64,000 nt of DNA from Laguncularia racemosa (lineage: Eukaryota > Streptophyta > Magnoliopsida > Myrtales > Combretaceae): positions 5,890,001-5,954,000 of the forward strand of contig JBBMOL010000021.1 in NCBI GenBank assembly GCA_037954665.1, given 5' to 3'. Of the stretch, positions 35,735-48,040 are shown piece after piece. Under the pieces are notes generated by a model, which was not told the DNA's origin, did no database searches, and saw nothing but the letters and a program-made list of their open reading frames with translations. The stretch's first letter is position 1. Every line of letters begins with the position of its first letter. The translations under genes and the position numbers were made by a program.

Positions 35735-37310
35735 AGTTAGGTACCAAAATCTCTTAACTATTATCGCAATTGGATAAAATGATACCAGATTTGGAAAAAA
35801 AGATGGTAATGTAATTAAATATGTATGTGTACCAAAATCTTTGAAGGCCTAACATAATTTGACAAAATGAATTCAGATAGGGAGAAAAAATAGTAGTATA
35901 GACAAATATATGTGTACCAAAATCTTTTTTGAGTTTCCATTTAACAAAATAAATTAGAATAAGGAGAAAAATAGGTAAAATAGGTGTATTGAAGTCTCCT
36001 AAGGAGTACCACAATTTGACAAATTGTATTAGAATAGGAAGAAAATTTGGTAATATAGGTAAATATGTATGTGTTCTATAATCTTTTAAGAGTTACCATA
36101 ATTTAATAGAATGTATTAGAATAAGGAGAAAAATTGGTATACTAGGTATACCTGAATCTCATAAGAAGTACTACCATTTGACAAATCATATTAAAATAGA
36201 TAGAAAAGTCAATAATAAGAGCAAATATATACATGTATCAAAATCTTTTAAGAGCTATCATAATTTAACAAAATATACTAGAATAAAAAAGAAAAGTTAA
36301 TAAAATAGGTGTTCTAGAATTTTCTTAAGAGTACAAAATTTGACAAATTGTATCAAAATAAGGAGAAAACTTAATAGTATAAGCAAATATGTATGTATAC
36401 TAGAATCTTTTACAAACTACGACAAAATTGACAAAATGTACTTAAATAAGGAGAAAAGTTGGTAATCCCAACTAAGGAAATTATTAGAATAAATTAACTA
36501 AAGAAGATTTGAAAATAAGTCTTTATATAAATTGTGATTTTATATAGAAAAAATTCGAACACTACAATTTGGAGAGTTGTCCAACAATTTGCATAAAGAC
36601 TTATTTTTAAGTTTTCTATTAGTAACTTACACCAATAAGATCTTGCTAAACTAGTTGTAATAAAATCAACTAAGGGCTACCATAATTTAATAAATTATAT
36701 CAGAATAGGAAGAAAAGTTGATAATATAGGCAAATATGTACATGTATTATAGTCTCTTAAGAGTTGTCACAATTTGATAACATGTGTTAGAATAACAAGA
36801 AAAGTTAATAAAATATGTATATTAGAATCTTATGAAGAGTAGCATGATTTGACAACTTGTACAAGAATGGAGAGAAAAGTTAGCAAAATAGGTAAATATG
36901 TACATGTACATAATCTCTTAATAGCCACCACAATTTAATAAAATGTACTAGAATATGGAGAACATTTGATAAAATAGGTGTATCAAAATCTCATTAAAAG
37001 TCTCACAATTTGAATAAATTTTGCCACAATAGGAAGAAAAAAAATCGATAATATATGAAGATATGTACTTGTACAAGAATCTTTTTAGAGCTACTATATT
37101 TGATAAAATGTATCAATATAAAAAGAAATCTCTTAAAAGAGTATTACAATTTGACAAATTATACCAAAACAAGGAAAAATTGATAATATAGGTAAATATA
37201 TATATACCAAAATTTTTTAGGAGTTACCACAATTTAACAAAATATACCAAGATAAGAAAAAATAAATTGTAAAATACTTATACTAAAATCTCTTAAGAAG
37301 CAAGTGTGCT
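35735..37310. repeat. Degenerate AT-rich tandem array, unit about 75-90 bp, some 17-19 copies
   Basis: The recurring frame is TACCAAAATCTYTTAAGAG, then TACCAYAATTTGACAAATTG, then ATTAGAATARGGAGAAAA, then TTGGTAATATAGGTAAATAT. Starts near 35,741, 35,830, 35,915, 35,988 and 36,072 show alternating spacings, so two subtypes alternate: one carries AAATATGTATGTG and one carries ATAGGTGT. The array is interrupted at about 36,460-36,660 by other DNA that holds a small inverted-repeat element. No coding capacity is visible. Confidence 0.8.
36511..36611. mobile_element. Candidate MITE, about 100 bp with ~25-bp terminal inverted repeats
   Basis: The left end, GAAAATAAGTCTTTATATAA followed by ATTGT, is the near inverse of the right end, ACAATTTGCATAAAGACTTA followed by TTTTTAAG. 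It interrupts the tandem array. A clear target duplication is not visible, so it could instead be a simple hairpin. Confidence 0.45.
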
Positions 37311-40300
37311 TTCTCTGCTGAAAAGGTTACCCATTTCAACTTTATAAATGTCCTAAATTCATCTAATGGTCTAGATTTTATTTAGCTTTATCCATTGGTC
37401 CAAATTGTTGCAGCTCCATGCCTATGTTTAAGTGCTTTGTCAATCTCGTTGTTCCGCTTGTCTTTAAATGAATTGAGGAAAGGTTTTAGTGAAAACATAT
37501 GCACATTGTCATTTAATTGAAATATCTTAGGATAACTCTAAGCTCCTATGAAATGATTATGTATGTAATTTCCTACCTTTAAAGACAATTGGAAATTTAT
37601 GAAGGCTTGACGAATATTTGTGGAGGCCTATTTATAATTTCTTATTAAGTAAACTTAATAAATGTCTTGTACATGATTGAATAGATCTTAATATAGAAAA
37701 TTCAAGTATTTAAGGTAAATTGCAAATATATCCCATAAATTTGCTCTATGTGCATTTAGCCCTCTATCCTTAAAATCGAGAATTTAGTTCATCAAATCTT
37801 CAAAAGAGTGCTTTTAGATCATTATATGACTATATTCCTATTGGAAGAAATAAAAAATATATAAAAAATTAAATATAGCAAAATATTCAAAAAGGGAGTT
37901 TTCTTTTCTTTGAATGATTTTTTTGTAATTTTTTCAACTTAATATTTTTTAAATTATTTTATTTAAGAGTAAAATAGTAAATAAGGGCCTAAAAGCATAT
38001 ATTATAGAGTTTTATGGGTCTATACTCACAATTTTAAAGCTATGATAGTTAAATGCACATAAAACAAATATAAAAATAACATTTGGTATGCAACTTTTTG
38101 AGGTACTAAATAATAAAAAACCCATTATATGATATTTAGTTTATAAAATACGTTCGATACTAGAAGAGTTCCTCTTATAGTACTAGAAAAATCCTATGAT
38201 TTTTATTCCTTGAATTTGGTTGTACAAATATCTTAGGACAAGACTTAACAAAAAAAAAAAAAAAAGCGTAAACCCAAATTGACAGTTCTTTTCAATTCTC
38301 ACCTTACCATTATCTCACCACTACCACCTTACCATCACTACATCTACCTTACTAGCACCACTATTGCCACCTCCATCACTATCACCATTGCTATAATCAC
38401 CACCATTATCTCTGATATTGAATCATAATGTTCTTAATTAACTTTGACAAGAAAAAACTAAGAATTAAGTAATTAGATAAGTCTTTTTAAAAATAATCTT
38501 AAATTGGCAATCATTGATTCATCCAACTTACTTGTTGAAAATTTTTTCTAGAATATGCTTTGATTTGATCTCGAAAACCAAGTTTTAATCCAAGTTTGTT
38601 TGCACAATATTTATAACTATTTGAAGTCATTTACGATGTATTAGTTGGATAGTAAGATACCTATCGGTTCCATGGTAAGTGTATGCTTTCTAATTAGTGT
38701 AGAAAGCATACCATTTGGATGGTATACCCTTAGCATTCAAATGATACCTAAGTTGATTCTAACTCTTTTTTGGAGTAAGGTTACCATTTGGATGTTAGAT
38801 TATGGCATTCAAATGGTAGAATAAATTTGCTATCTAGCATCCAAATGGTGGATCATATTGTTTAACTAGTAGGTACAGAAATTAGTCAGTTGAAGTTTGC
38901 AAATGCATTAAATGTAAGCCCCTTTTCTCCATAATAGTAATATATGTTCTCATGCCTATATGTACATGACATGGGATGGATATGAAGCATTGGATATAGC
39001 CATACTTTGCAATTTTAAAGTGAATGGTACTGATATGTTATAATTATGTCCTTGGAAAAGGCACACACAACATTGTTTCACACAACGATCATTAGCTAAT
39101 AAGGCACATTTTCTAAGGGAAAAATATGAGTTACTTTGATATCATTTTCAACTACTTTAATAAGGTCACTAATGGTCCCCATCTTCAGCTTTATGTCTTA
39201 AGAAATTGGTTACTAGACTTTTATAAATCAAAGGCATTAATTTCTTGCATCACTGCTATTACCACAATGCGTCTTTGCCACTATTATTGATATTGCCACT
39301 ATCATTATTACCATCAATTCTACAACCACTATTCCCACCACTATTGAGATAATACTAGTATCAAGTCACACCACCACATTATCATCATCATGTTAGCATC
39401 ACCACTATTATCATCACATAGAAAGCAACATATACCACTACTATCAATACTACTATTTTACTATATCACTATCACTACCATTGCAATTTTACCATTACCA
39501 TCACTAAACAATCATTATCTCTACATTACTAATAATTTTGTTGCATTAAACCATCATCACCATTGTCACTTTCACACATCTATCATGCCATTAGTGTTAT
39601 TACTATCAATAAATCAATGCATGCCACTATCTTCACAATAATGTTAAGTAGATAGTAAAGAGTAAGCAATGTTTGTGGTATTCCTGTGGCGATAGTGATG
39701 TAATGGTAGTAATAGGTAAAATGATGATAAAATTAGGAAATATAGTTAAAATAAGAACATAATGACATTAATGATATAATTATTAAAATTGCTATACTAA
39801 TGTAGGAATTATGTATAACAAACAACAATAAACATATGGAAAAATAAAGCTTTTATTGTATTTAATGTATTAAACATAATATAAAAAATTTGTATTATAA
39901 TATTCTTCTTCTCATAAACTATATTAAAAACCATATGTTTTTAATAGGGTATTTATATAACTTATCCATTCAAATCCTTTTGTAATATGTTTGAAGCAAA
40001 TAGATAATCACCACATAATCATGGTTAACCCTAAGCATATTATTAGATATGTTATCTCATTCATGAATTCATTTCATTTTAATTAGTTCCTACATCATTC
40101 CCATTCCGTTGCAGCTACTTCTAACTAAAACAATAATATAAGAAGTGAAACCATTTTATTAAATATCTTGTTTTACTCGTAAAATATATAATGAAACATT
40201 AAAACTTATATTTTTATCAAAATATAAGTACAAATAATAATAATAATAATAAATGAAATGTCCGAACCCAGACCCATTTCCCACCCCTTTTTCCGTTCCA

Positions 40301-40394
40301 GATCACGGTGAGGTCCATGAAAGCTTGAGCTGAGCTGCAAATTTCTTCCTGCACAATCCAAACACATACACTTGTCCCTTACCTTCTTTCCTCA
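37311..40394. repeat. Intergenic low-complexity DNA upstream of TRAPPC12
   Basis: There is no gene. ACC/ATC-type tracts occur at 38,295-38,420 and 39,245-39,640 (CACCACTAYYRCC and ATCATTATTACCATC words). An A-run lies at 38,250-38,264 and an (AAT)n run at about 40,231-40,251. At 38,695-38,860 the word CCATTTGGATG and its inverse CATCCAAATGG recur. Frames in the ACC tracts (for example 83 codons at 39,390) are composition artefacts. Confidence 0.6.
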
Positions 40395-41531
40395 ATGGAC
40401 TCACCCAAACCCGACCCGGTTGAATACCCATTAACAAACCCCTATGGCTCCCTAAACGACCTAGCTCCCGATCTCGCCACCCTCCACGACTTAGCTTCTC
40501 GTGGCTCATGGCGGACCCTCCTCGAAACCATCTCACGCGCCCGTTCCCTCTCTCTCCTCACTTCCCCACACCACCACCTCACCTACCTCACCTTCAACAT
40601 CCTCGCTCTCACCAAACTCCGCAGGTTTTCCGATGCCCTAACCGAGCTTCAAACCCTAGTCGACGATCTTGACTCCCCCGAGTATCGCTACGAGTCTTAT
40701 CCTCAATCTTATCCTAATCTCAGAGGTTCCATGGTCCCTTTCACTCTCCGCTGGTTCCATTGCTTGCTTCCGATCAAATGCGGGAACCGGACTCTGGGTT
40801 TGGACCGGTTTTACACTCTTTTAGCGTATGTTAGGGCTAAAATTGAGGAAAAGAGTGTGAAGGAGGAGTCTCTGTCTGGAGTTACGGTTTCTTGTGATGC
40901 GTGGAAGAGGAGAGAGGTTTTTGTTGTGAATTGTATTGTTACGGATCATTTAGGACATAAAGAGTTTAGGGTATGCTTGGATTTGATTAGGGATTTGTTG
41001 ATTAGGAGAGAGAGTTTCGGGTTCGGTATCGACCCGGCTCTGTTGTCAAAACTTGGGTATATTCAGATGCAGATTGGTGACTTGGAAGGTGCAAAAGGTA
41101 CTTTCGGTCGGGTTGAGAGCATTGTGAGTCACCGAGATGGTGGGGGCAGTGATCTCAGGTTGTTGAGTGAGGTTGAATTGAAGAATCTTGTGAACAGGAA
41201 CAAGGCATTGGTGTATCTGGTAGGAAAGGATTATGTTTCCGCGGTGAGGGAATATGAGGAGTGTATAGAGAGGGATAATGCGGATGTTGTTGCGATTAAT
41301 AATAAGGCTCTTTGTTTGATGTACTTGAGAGACTTGTCGGATTCGATTAAGTTGGTGGAGAATTCGCTTGAGAGGGTACCTACGGTTGCATTGAATGAGA
41401 CGCTTGTGGTTAATTTGTGTAGTATGTATGAGTTGGCATATGTAAATCACTCGGATATAAAGAAGACCTTGAGTAATTGGATTGCCAGGGTCGCACCTGA
41501 TGATTTCGATTCATCATGTACTCGGGTTTGA
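40395..41531 (+). CDS. TRAPPC12: TRAPPC12-like TPR protein (trafficking protein particle complex subunit 12)
   Basis: A single 378-codon open frame starts at the first ATG (MDSPKPDPVEYPLTNPYGSL) and ends in TGA, without introns. TRAPPC12 is a subunit of the TRAPP vesicle-tethering complexes that act at the ER-Golgi and Golgi, through TPR repeats. The plant homologues are intronless TPR proteins of similar size. Visible features are an N-terminal helical part (TLHDLASRGSWRTLLETISR, residues about 29-48), a conserved centre MVPFTLRWFHCLLPIKCGNR, and C-terminal TPR-like helices (VSAVREYEECIERDNADVVA, then INNKALCLMYLRDLSDSIKL). Codon use is strongly C-ending in the first 300 bases and then T/G-ending, which makes a GC gradient. 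It is downstream of, and parallel to, PAT. Identity rests on recalled family sequence. Confidence 0.85.
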   Translation: MDSPKPDPVEYPLTNPYGSLNDLAPDLATLHDLASRGSWRTLLETISRARSLSLLTSPHHHLTYLTFNILALTKLRRFSDALTELQTLVDDLDSPEYRYESYPQSYPNLRGSMVPFTLRWFHCLLPIKCGNRTLGLDRFYTLLAYVRAKIEEKSVKEESLSGVTVSCDAWKRREVFVVNCIVTDHLGHKEFRVCLDLIRDLLIRRESFGFGIDPALLSKLGYIQMQIGDLEGAKGTFGRVESIVSHRDGGGSDLRLLSEVELKNLVNRNKALVYLVGKDYVSAVREYEECIERDNADVVAINNKALCLMYLRDLSDSIKLVENSLERVPTVALNETLVVNLCSMYELAYVNHSDIKKTLSNWIARVAPDDFDSSCTRV

Positions 41532-43290
41532 TGTGATGACAACTTCTTTTATTTGGTCTATGAGTTAATTTAGTTGTTTGACATTATAGATGTTAGTAAA
41601 AACTTGTAAAATCTTGTGTTTTTTCACAAAACAATAATGCAAGCTATTTGTTTCCTGATTACAGATGTGCATTGTTTTAATCAGTAATAATGCATATGAT
41701 AGTGAGAGTAAAATGTGTTGTGGATGTGTACTTCATTCAGTGAAAGACGCTTAATTTTCGTTCCTAATTTGTTTTGCATTTCAATCCAATGCTTCCTGAG
41801 CTGGTATGTTTTACTTCTTTTGTTGCTGATGCTGATGGCTATTGGTGTGTCTGCACTCTTGTAGATAATATTGCATGAAAACTGGGTGAATTTGTGCTGT
41901 CTTGGAGGACCTATTGATGTGTCGACAGCAGTCAATCTAGATCTAGAAGCCTTTTGTTGTTAGTTTTTTTGTGTTTAGTATCAAATGTCCTGGAAATTCT
42001 TTCATTACTGCTTGATGAATTGATATATATGCTTTGATGATAGATAACTTGTTAACTTGGGTGATGTGATGAGGTGCATGTGTAACCATCTGGATAAAAA
42101 TGGAAGTGTTAATTGTAATGGCGGATTTATTGTGATTGTGTAACTTGGTGGAATGTCCTGTCATTGAGAATTGAATTATGAGGCAACGTTTTCATAGGAA
42201 TCACCCATTGCAATTTTATGACACTATATATATAATATAGCTCTCAGAGTGCAAGCACACATCTGAATTTAATTTAGAGCCTTCCTTGATATTTGATAAC
42301 CATGCTGCAGTATTGATCTGTATGTTCCTATCTTCTAACTTTTGCCCTTCAGTCTTTGTCCATAGTCCAGTATTACCTTATCAAGAAAGTATATGAGGAG
42401 TTCCTCCATTGGAGTAGAAATTGAGACAGGATTAGTTTACCATGAAAGTTTTAATTTCTCATTATTTTGTTGTATTAAGATGCTCCACATGCCATGATAC
42501 CTATCTTTTCTGGTTTTCAGCAGCATCGTTTGATCTCTCTCTCTCTCTCTCTCGCTTTCTCTGTCTGTGCATTCCCAAAATCCATACTGCTATGTAAGTT
42601 GAAATGCGCAATGCTGTGAAGCCTATTATTTGTGATGAGGTTAATTAGGTCTTGGCTCATCATCTTTACATGTCTGCCTAATGAGAAGGTAGAAACTTTG
42701 CGTGTAGAAATTGTTCTGAGAAGATAAGGGGCAGGAGTTTTATGGTCAGCATGACTAGTAGAAATTGGAAACTCTGAGATGTCCCTTCTGCCTGGTGTGC
42801 GTGGTGCAACCTGTGGAAATCCTCGTGTTCTTTTACAAGATGACATATTTGTTTCAGTTTCTAGAGTGTTTATGCACAGATTTGCTCTTGTGCCAATTCA
42901 ACAATGATCATGCTCCCAGGTTAGGAGCCTTAGTAAATTGATGTTCTTTTGCTGCTGCGCTTAATGATCATGCTGCCACGCGTTGGATTTAAATCCATGA
43001 CAGCACTTTTTAATGTCCATTATGTCCCTTGCCAGTGGAGGCACCAAAAATGTGTTGCATTTGAAAAAGTCATAGAAACCTAAGTAAACAACTTAAGTTT
43101 AGGTACTGAAATGAACCATTTTGAAACTACGGGAACCTCTGCAAGCATCATTTTGTAGTAAAATGAAGCCTCTTCTTCTTACAAAACGCTCTTTGTTTGA
43201 AAGATGAACATCACAAGAATGAGCCTTGTACATATGGGAAAAGCAAAAATCATTTAGGGATAATTGATTTGCTCAGTGATTTTTCTTTCA
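41532..43290. other. Intergenic DNA between the convergent TRAPPC12 and PPL1 genes
   Basis: Bases 41,532 to about 41,800 probably hold the TRAPPC12 3' UTR. A (TC)n microsatellite lies at 42,534-42,553. I see no further gene; the open frames on the minus strand (for example 42,517-42,846) lack recognisable motifs. Confidence 0.5.
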
Positions 43291-46200
43291 TTAGACATTG
43301 AATATTTTGAAGGAATCAATGACTTCGTGCAATCTGTCTTTCATCTTGTCCCATCTTCTTTCATTGGCTCCTGTTGTCAGAGTGTAGAACTTGCCTGCAA
43401 GAAGAACCTATTTAATCTCTTTGCACACTTTTGAATTATAATGTCCATATTAGCATGTAGTAGAAAATTATTAAGACATAAAGGAAAAGGTCATAAAAAA
43501 GCAAAGGAAATGGTCATATAATTTAGAACAAATTGTGAATTCGCCACAACTATTGGTCATGTATGAATATATGAACTCCTAAAACATGCATTTTGTTCCT
43601 CCTCAACCCATCACTAGAGATTTTTGGCAAGTACTTTGGAGTTTTAGCATTGGACAAGGAGGTAAGCTTATGTTTCCGAAGCTATGGGGAACTTTAGAAG
43701 TTTTTATGTTTTATTTGCACATAACTAATAATTTAGGGGATGTATTTGCAATCATTACTAAAATTTAACATCAAACGGTAGGGAAAATATACATTATGCA
43801 AGTCCATGTCAAAAATAGCTAGTCGTTTTGTTAGATTTGTCAAAACCCCATTAGAATCCATTGGAGGGAGCTTCAAGGTTAGCGGGGTTTGTGTGGTAAC
43901 CAACAATCTAGTTCTTTTGCAGGAAGTAAAAAGTGTGATTTCTTGCAGAAATCTAAACAACTCGCTTTCAGTTGTTGTTTCAGGAGAAGCACCATGAAGT
44001 TCCTTAAACTAGTATGCGGTAATTCATTCATGCTTGTTTTTTTACAGCTTCTTGGTGTTTTGAGCAAAGAATTTGGCTAGCAAATCACTCTAAAAGTAAA
44101 ATAAAGATAGTAATGTCCATCATATGCAACATGATCATGTTAAACGTATATGGAGTGAATAACATGGTGTTGCATATGGCTAGGAGACGGGCGTCATACC
44201 ATTCCCAATGGCAATAGTACTGAGAGCATGACGAATGTAGTTTGGGGCTTGAGCGACGAATTCAAAGGTATAATACGTTTTACCATCAACTTCATGCTGC
44301 ATCATTCATAAAACCAAAAAGAAGAGAAAATTAATGAAGTCATTAGTCTTTATACAATGTCATACAACATGCAGCTCACAATATACTAGCTACACCAAGA
44401 TAAAAACTACTAGCAATCATGCCATCTCCATAATTAAGCTTTGAGTAGTGGTAAACATACAGCAAGAAGATATATTGGTGTCAAACACACTCGTCAACTG
44501 TGTATTTATACACAGACACAAACTATACCTTACAATATTCCTTCATGTACTTCAAGTTTAACGTGAAGAAGGTGATATATCGACGCATGTTTCCTGGTGG
44601 AAACAATGCTATCACTTTGGTGTAGATGAGTAATTACTATTAGGCCATGTTTATTATTTGACTTAGCTAACAAATCGGGCTTCCTGCAATATCTAACAGT
44701 TCTCTGGTTTTAATTGGTGAATCATACCTCTACTGCCTCAATGAGCTTTGTCTTTTGTGAAGGAGGGGCCAAGACCTTCTTTATCAAAGTTTCAGCAACC
44801 TGTGATCATTACGAAATTCTCGCTACGTATAAGTCAATAGCCAATTTTTTTGGGCATAATGGAACAACTATGGAAATCTACCCTGATGAAATGAAAAGAA
44901 AAAGAACAATATTTGCAAACCTGTTGAGGAGGACCAAATTCTTTGATGTCCTGCTTGTTGGTCGGGATCACATTCACGCTAACACTTTCTAGTGGTTCAA
45001 TGACATCTTTGAATACCTTGTCCTGACCTTCAATTACCACTTCCTGTGAATCAAAAGAGAAATGACAGTTTATTTGTTATTCCAAGTGGTTTGCCATTGA
45101 CAAAATGAATGATTACAGAGATTAAGTGATGTCAATAAACCTGCCACCCAAAAGGATAGAAGAAAGAGTATCCATCTTTTTTGTCCAAAACCGGAAGAAA
45201 CCCCTTCTTCGATTCTGCAGCAACTGAACCATATCAAGGGCGTTTTCTTAGGATATCAGCCATTAAAAGGACTATGATCGTGGAGTAGACACGAGCTTGC
45301 TAGATGTATATAAGATTCTCTTGTGTGTAGGGCATAGTTGAAATGGTATTCTTACATGTTACAGAACTTTGGTTAACAAGAGATATGCAGGGGGCAATTA
45401 TTCCGACAGCAAGCACCAAGCGTCTTCCAGATCTATCTGTAATAGCGAAATGATATTAGGATAGGAAATTTACATTGTTAGCGATTATAAAGCAAGATGG
45501 TAGAAGATAACAATCGCTGCCTCAAACTATTGAGGACCGAAAAATGAATGGAAAACATCAATCTTAAATTCTTACTTACTATTGTCGAACCACGAATCTA
45601 TCTGAAAACATAAGGATGCAGAAAATCTTTCATACATTTTATATCAAACTTTACATCTATCCTGATCATTTATGATATCGAGCTCGAAATGGATCCTTAC
45701 TATTCTGTGAAATCATTGAACTATAACCAACTCATCTTCAGTTCTAAAGCAAATCCTAACAAATCCTAAAGGGTACGATGAAATGACATTGTTTTTCTAC
45801 TCGGTCAACATCTTGTGATACACTGGTCAGTTCATGCATCCGATGGCAGTAGCGGAAATCAACACAGATTAAACCGAGCATACAAACTGTGCATGGTCTT
45901 TATACCATGAAATTACTTTATAGCATCAATGCAAAATTGAAACGGCAATCTTATCGTGACTCTTGATAATGGGACATATCTTTTAGTATCGATTTGAAAC
46001 CAAGTGTTTGGATAATAAAAATACGAAAAGAAATAGATGGATGCAGAAAACAAATACGGAATAGACAGATTGAATACATATTAAATGTAAACAGCAAAAA
46101 GAAAATGAAAAAGATGTTAAAAAGCCCAAAGACTACAACCTTGGATCTTGAGAAATCTAGAAATTAAGTACAACAATCCTATACCATTTCAGATATTTAA

Positions 46201-46664
46201 CTAAGCCCCGAATTGTCTTGAAACTTGGATATAATTCCATACTATAGAAACGACTCTCCCTACAAATCCTGAATGGCCCACTATTGATGCAAAATTGACT
46301 AATCATAAAATGAAATAGTAATTCCATGGTACATTACCGGTACACTGAGAAGTTGAAGCTGAAGAAGTACTCAACTGTTCAGCCCGGACAAGAAAGGAGC
46401 CACCCCTTCTACAACAAGGCAAAATGCCATGCTTTTGCAGTGCCAACTGAAATTATCACCCAACATACACTACACAATTTACATACCCCGAGACCCAAAA
46501 CAAGCTAAATTGCTTCAAAACTACGAAAAAAACTGGTAATGAATATGCAGGTCCCGTCTTTAAGATTGATTACATAAAGTGGAAAAGAGATGGAATTCTA
46601 GCTCACTGACCTTGTCTTTCGAGTTTGCAGGAACCCAACTCAAAGAAAGTGAAGAAACTGCCAT
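43291..46664 (-). CDS. PPL1: PsbP-like protein 1, thylakoid lumen
   Basis: Eight exons join in frame on the minus strand: 46664-46611, 45601-45580 (22 nt), 45436-45356, 45223-45141, 45043-44921, 44800-44729, 44296-44200 and 43394-43291. The product is 211 residues. Residues 19-54 include RSGRRLVLAVGIIAPC and end at SVTFA|AES, a twin-arginine lumen-targeting signal behind a short plastid transit region. The mature PsbP fold contains KKGFLPVLDKKDGYSFFYPF, EGQDKVFKDVIEPLESVSVN, EFGPPQQVAETLIKKVLAPP, DGKTYYTFEF and YTLTTGANERRWDKMKDRLH. PPL1 is a PsbP paralogue reported to help photosystem II repair under light stress. It is slightly shorter than the Arabidopsis protein (about 230), mainly in the transit peptide. 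The microexon junctions keep the phase, which supports the model. Confidence 0.88.
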
Positions 46665-47754
46665 GTTTGATTGGCAACGGCAGTGTTTTCGGTGTCTTTG
46701 AAATGTATAGCGTAAGGGATGGTGGAGTTTTCGAGCTTGTGGTCATTGTTTAGTTCCTGTTCTTTGTCGAGTGGATAAAGCGAGCAGTTTTGACAGGTTG
46801 TGCGTGGACACTCTGCACGTGAAGTGCACGTGTGAATTATGGTGCTTACAAATAATACGACTGGAATACTGTGGCTTCAAATATTCATTTTCCCACCATT
46901 ATTTATGAATTAGATCCATGAAATTGATGACGATTTAAAATTCAAGTGTGCATATTTTCTTTAAAACTGTACTTCCCCATCGGAGATATAATGAAGCATA
47001 GTAATTTTTTCTTTACGAATTACAACTTTACTTCTCTGTAAACAAACACCATGAGAACATCTTGCAAATATTGCTAATATCGAAAAAAAAAAAAAACTCA
47101 AAATTTGAATTTCCATTATCATATCATGTTAGCTGAATTATAATTATTTTATATTCAATATTGAGCAATTAGATCTTTATTACTAGTAAGTATGTGTCTC
47201 ACATTTTTCTAACCGAGGTGCGACAGTTCCAGTGCATATTCATATAACGGCAAAAGCATGTAACATTTAGCAACCGACCATAAACCCATATATTTAATAT
47301 AATAAATCCATCAAACTCTTATTAATAAGTCTTCACGATAGAAAGTATTTGAAAAATTCTCTGAAATTTCAACTAAGATTTTGAACTTAATACAGTTCGT
47401 AAAAATAAGAAAAATAACCGAATCAAACTTGACTCCCAAAACAAATAATCCTTATGATCCTCCCCACATAAGCTCGTGTTGTTCCCTCCTTAATAGGATA
47501 AATGATATCCAAGATAATTATGATTATCTTTATCTTTCTAATGACATGAAATAAAATCCCAATGGGATGAGCGCTAAAGCTTAATACAAAATCACTTGGT
47601 GCAATCTCATACAAATGCTAAATTGCATACATACCTAAAACATTCTAACAGAACAAACAATTCATACATCACAGAATATATTTAATTAACTAATGTTTAT
47701 CATGATCTCAAAAACATGCAAACACTTGGAACAACCCAATGCCTATAATAGATT
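46665..47754. other. Upstream region of PPL1, no gene seen
   Basis: This is the 5' flank of PPL1, read from the minus strand. A CACGTG pair (GCACGTGAAGTGCACGTG, 46,817-46,834) lies about 155-170 bases upstream of the start codon. G-box cores of this type are common in light- and ABA-regulated promoters. The rest is AT-rich, with an A-run near 47,083-47,095. Confidence 0.45.
46817..46834 (-). promoter_or_regulatory. Paired CACGTG (G-box) motifs upstream of PPL1
   Basis: GCACGTGAAGTGCACGTG carries two CACGTG palindromes 11 bases apart, about 155 bases upstream of the PPL1 start codon. bZIP/bHLH factors bind CACGTG, and photosynthesis genes often carry it; function here is inferred. Confidence 0.5.
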
Positions 47755-48040
47755 TTAAAGTTGTAGACCCATGTATGTACTCATCAAGTTATTTTTGAAA
47801 GTGTTGACCTATATATGCTCCCTCCTAGAGTCAATTTTAAAAGTGTGAATCCATTAATACCCCATGGAATTAGGTTTTTAAAAGTGTGAAGTGGGAACTT
47901 AGAGTTAGTTTCAAAAAAGTGGATTGGATCCCTAGAGTTAATCCTTTTGAAAGTATGAGGCAAGTCTCTAGAGTCAATCTTTTGAAAGTATGAGGTAAGT
48001 CCATAAAGTCATTTTTGTAAAGTGTGGGTCAGTAATAATT
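47755..48040. repeat. Degenerate 35-55 bp tandem repeat, about 7 copies
   Basis: The core is TTTTGAAAGTATGAGGYAAG followed by TCYCTAGAGTCAATC. Copies are closer to each other on the right (35-bp spacing) and looser on the left. It is not coding. Confidence 0.7.

Noticed and set aside
39390..39641. 83-codon His/Leu-rich frame
   Set aside because: Generated by the ACC/ATC low-complexity tract.
41046..41450. 134-codon minus-strand frame inside TRAPPC12
   Set aside because: Shadow of the real plus-strand gene.
43806..44080. Frames inside PPL1 intron 7
   Set aside because: They overlap on both strands, fall between two confirmed exon junctions and show no motif.
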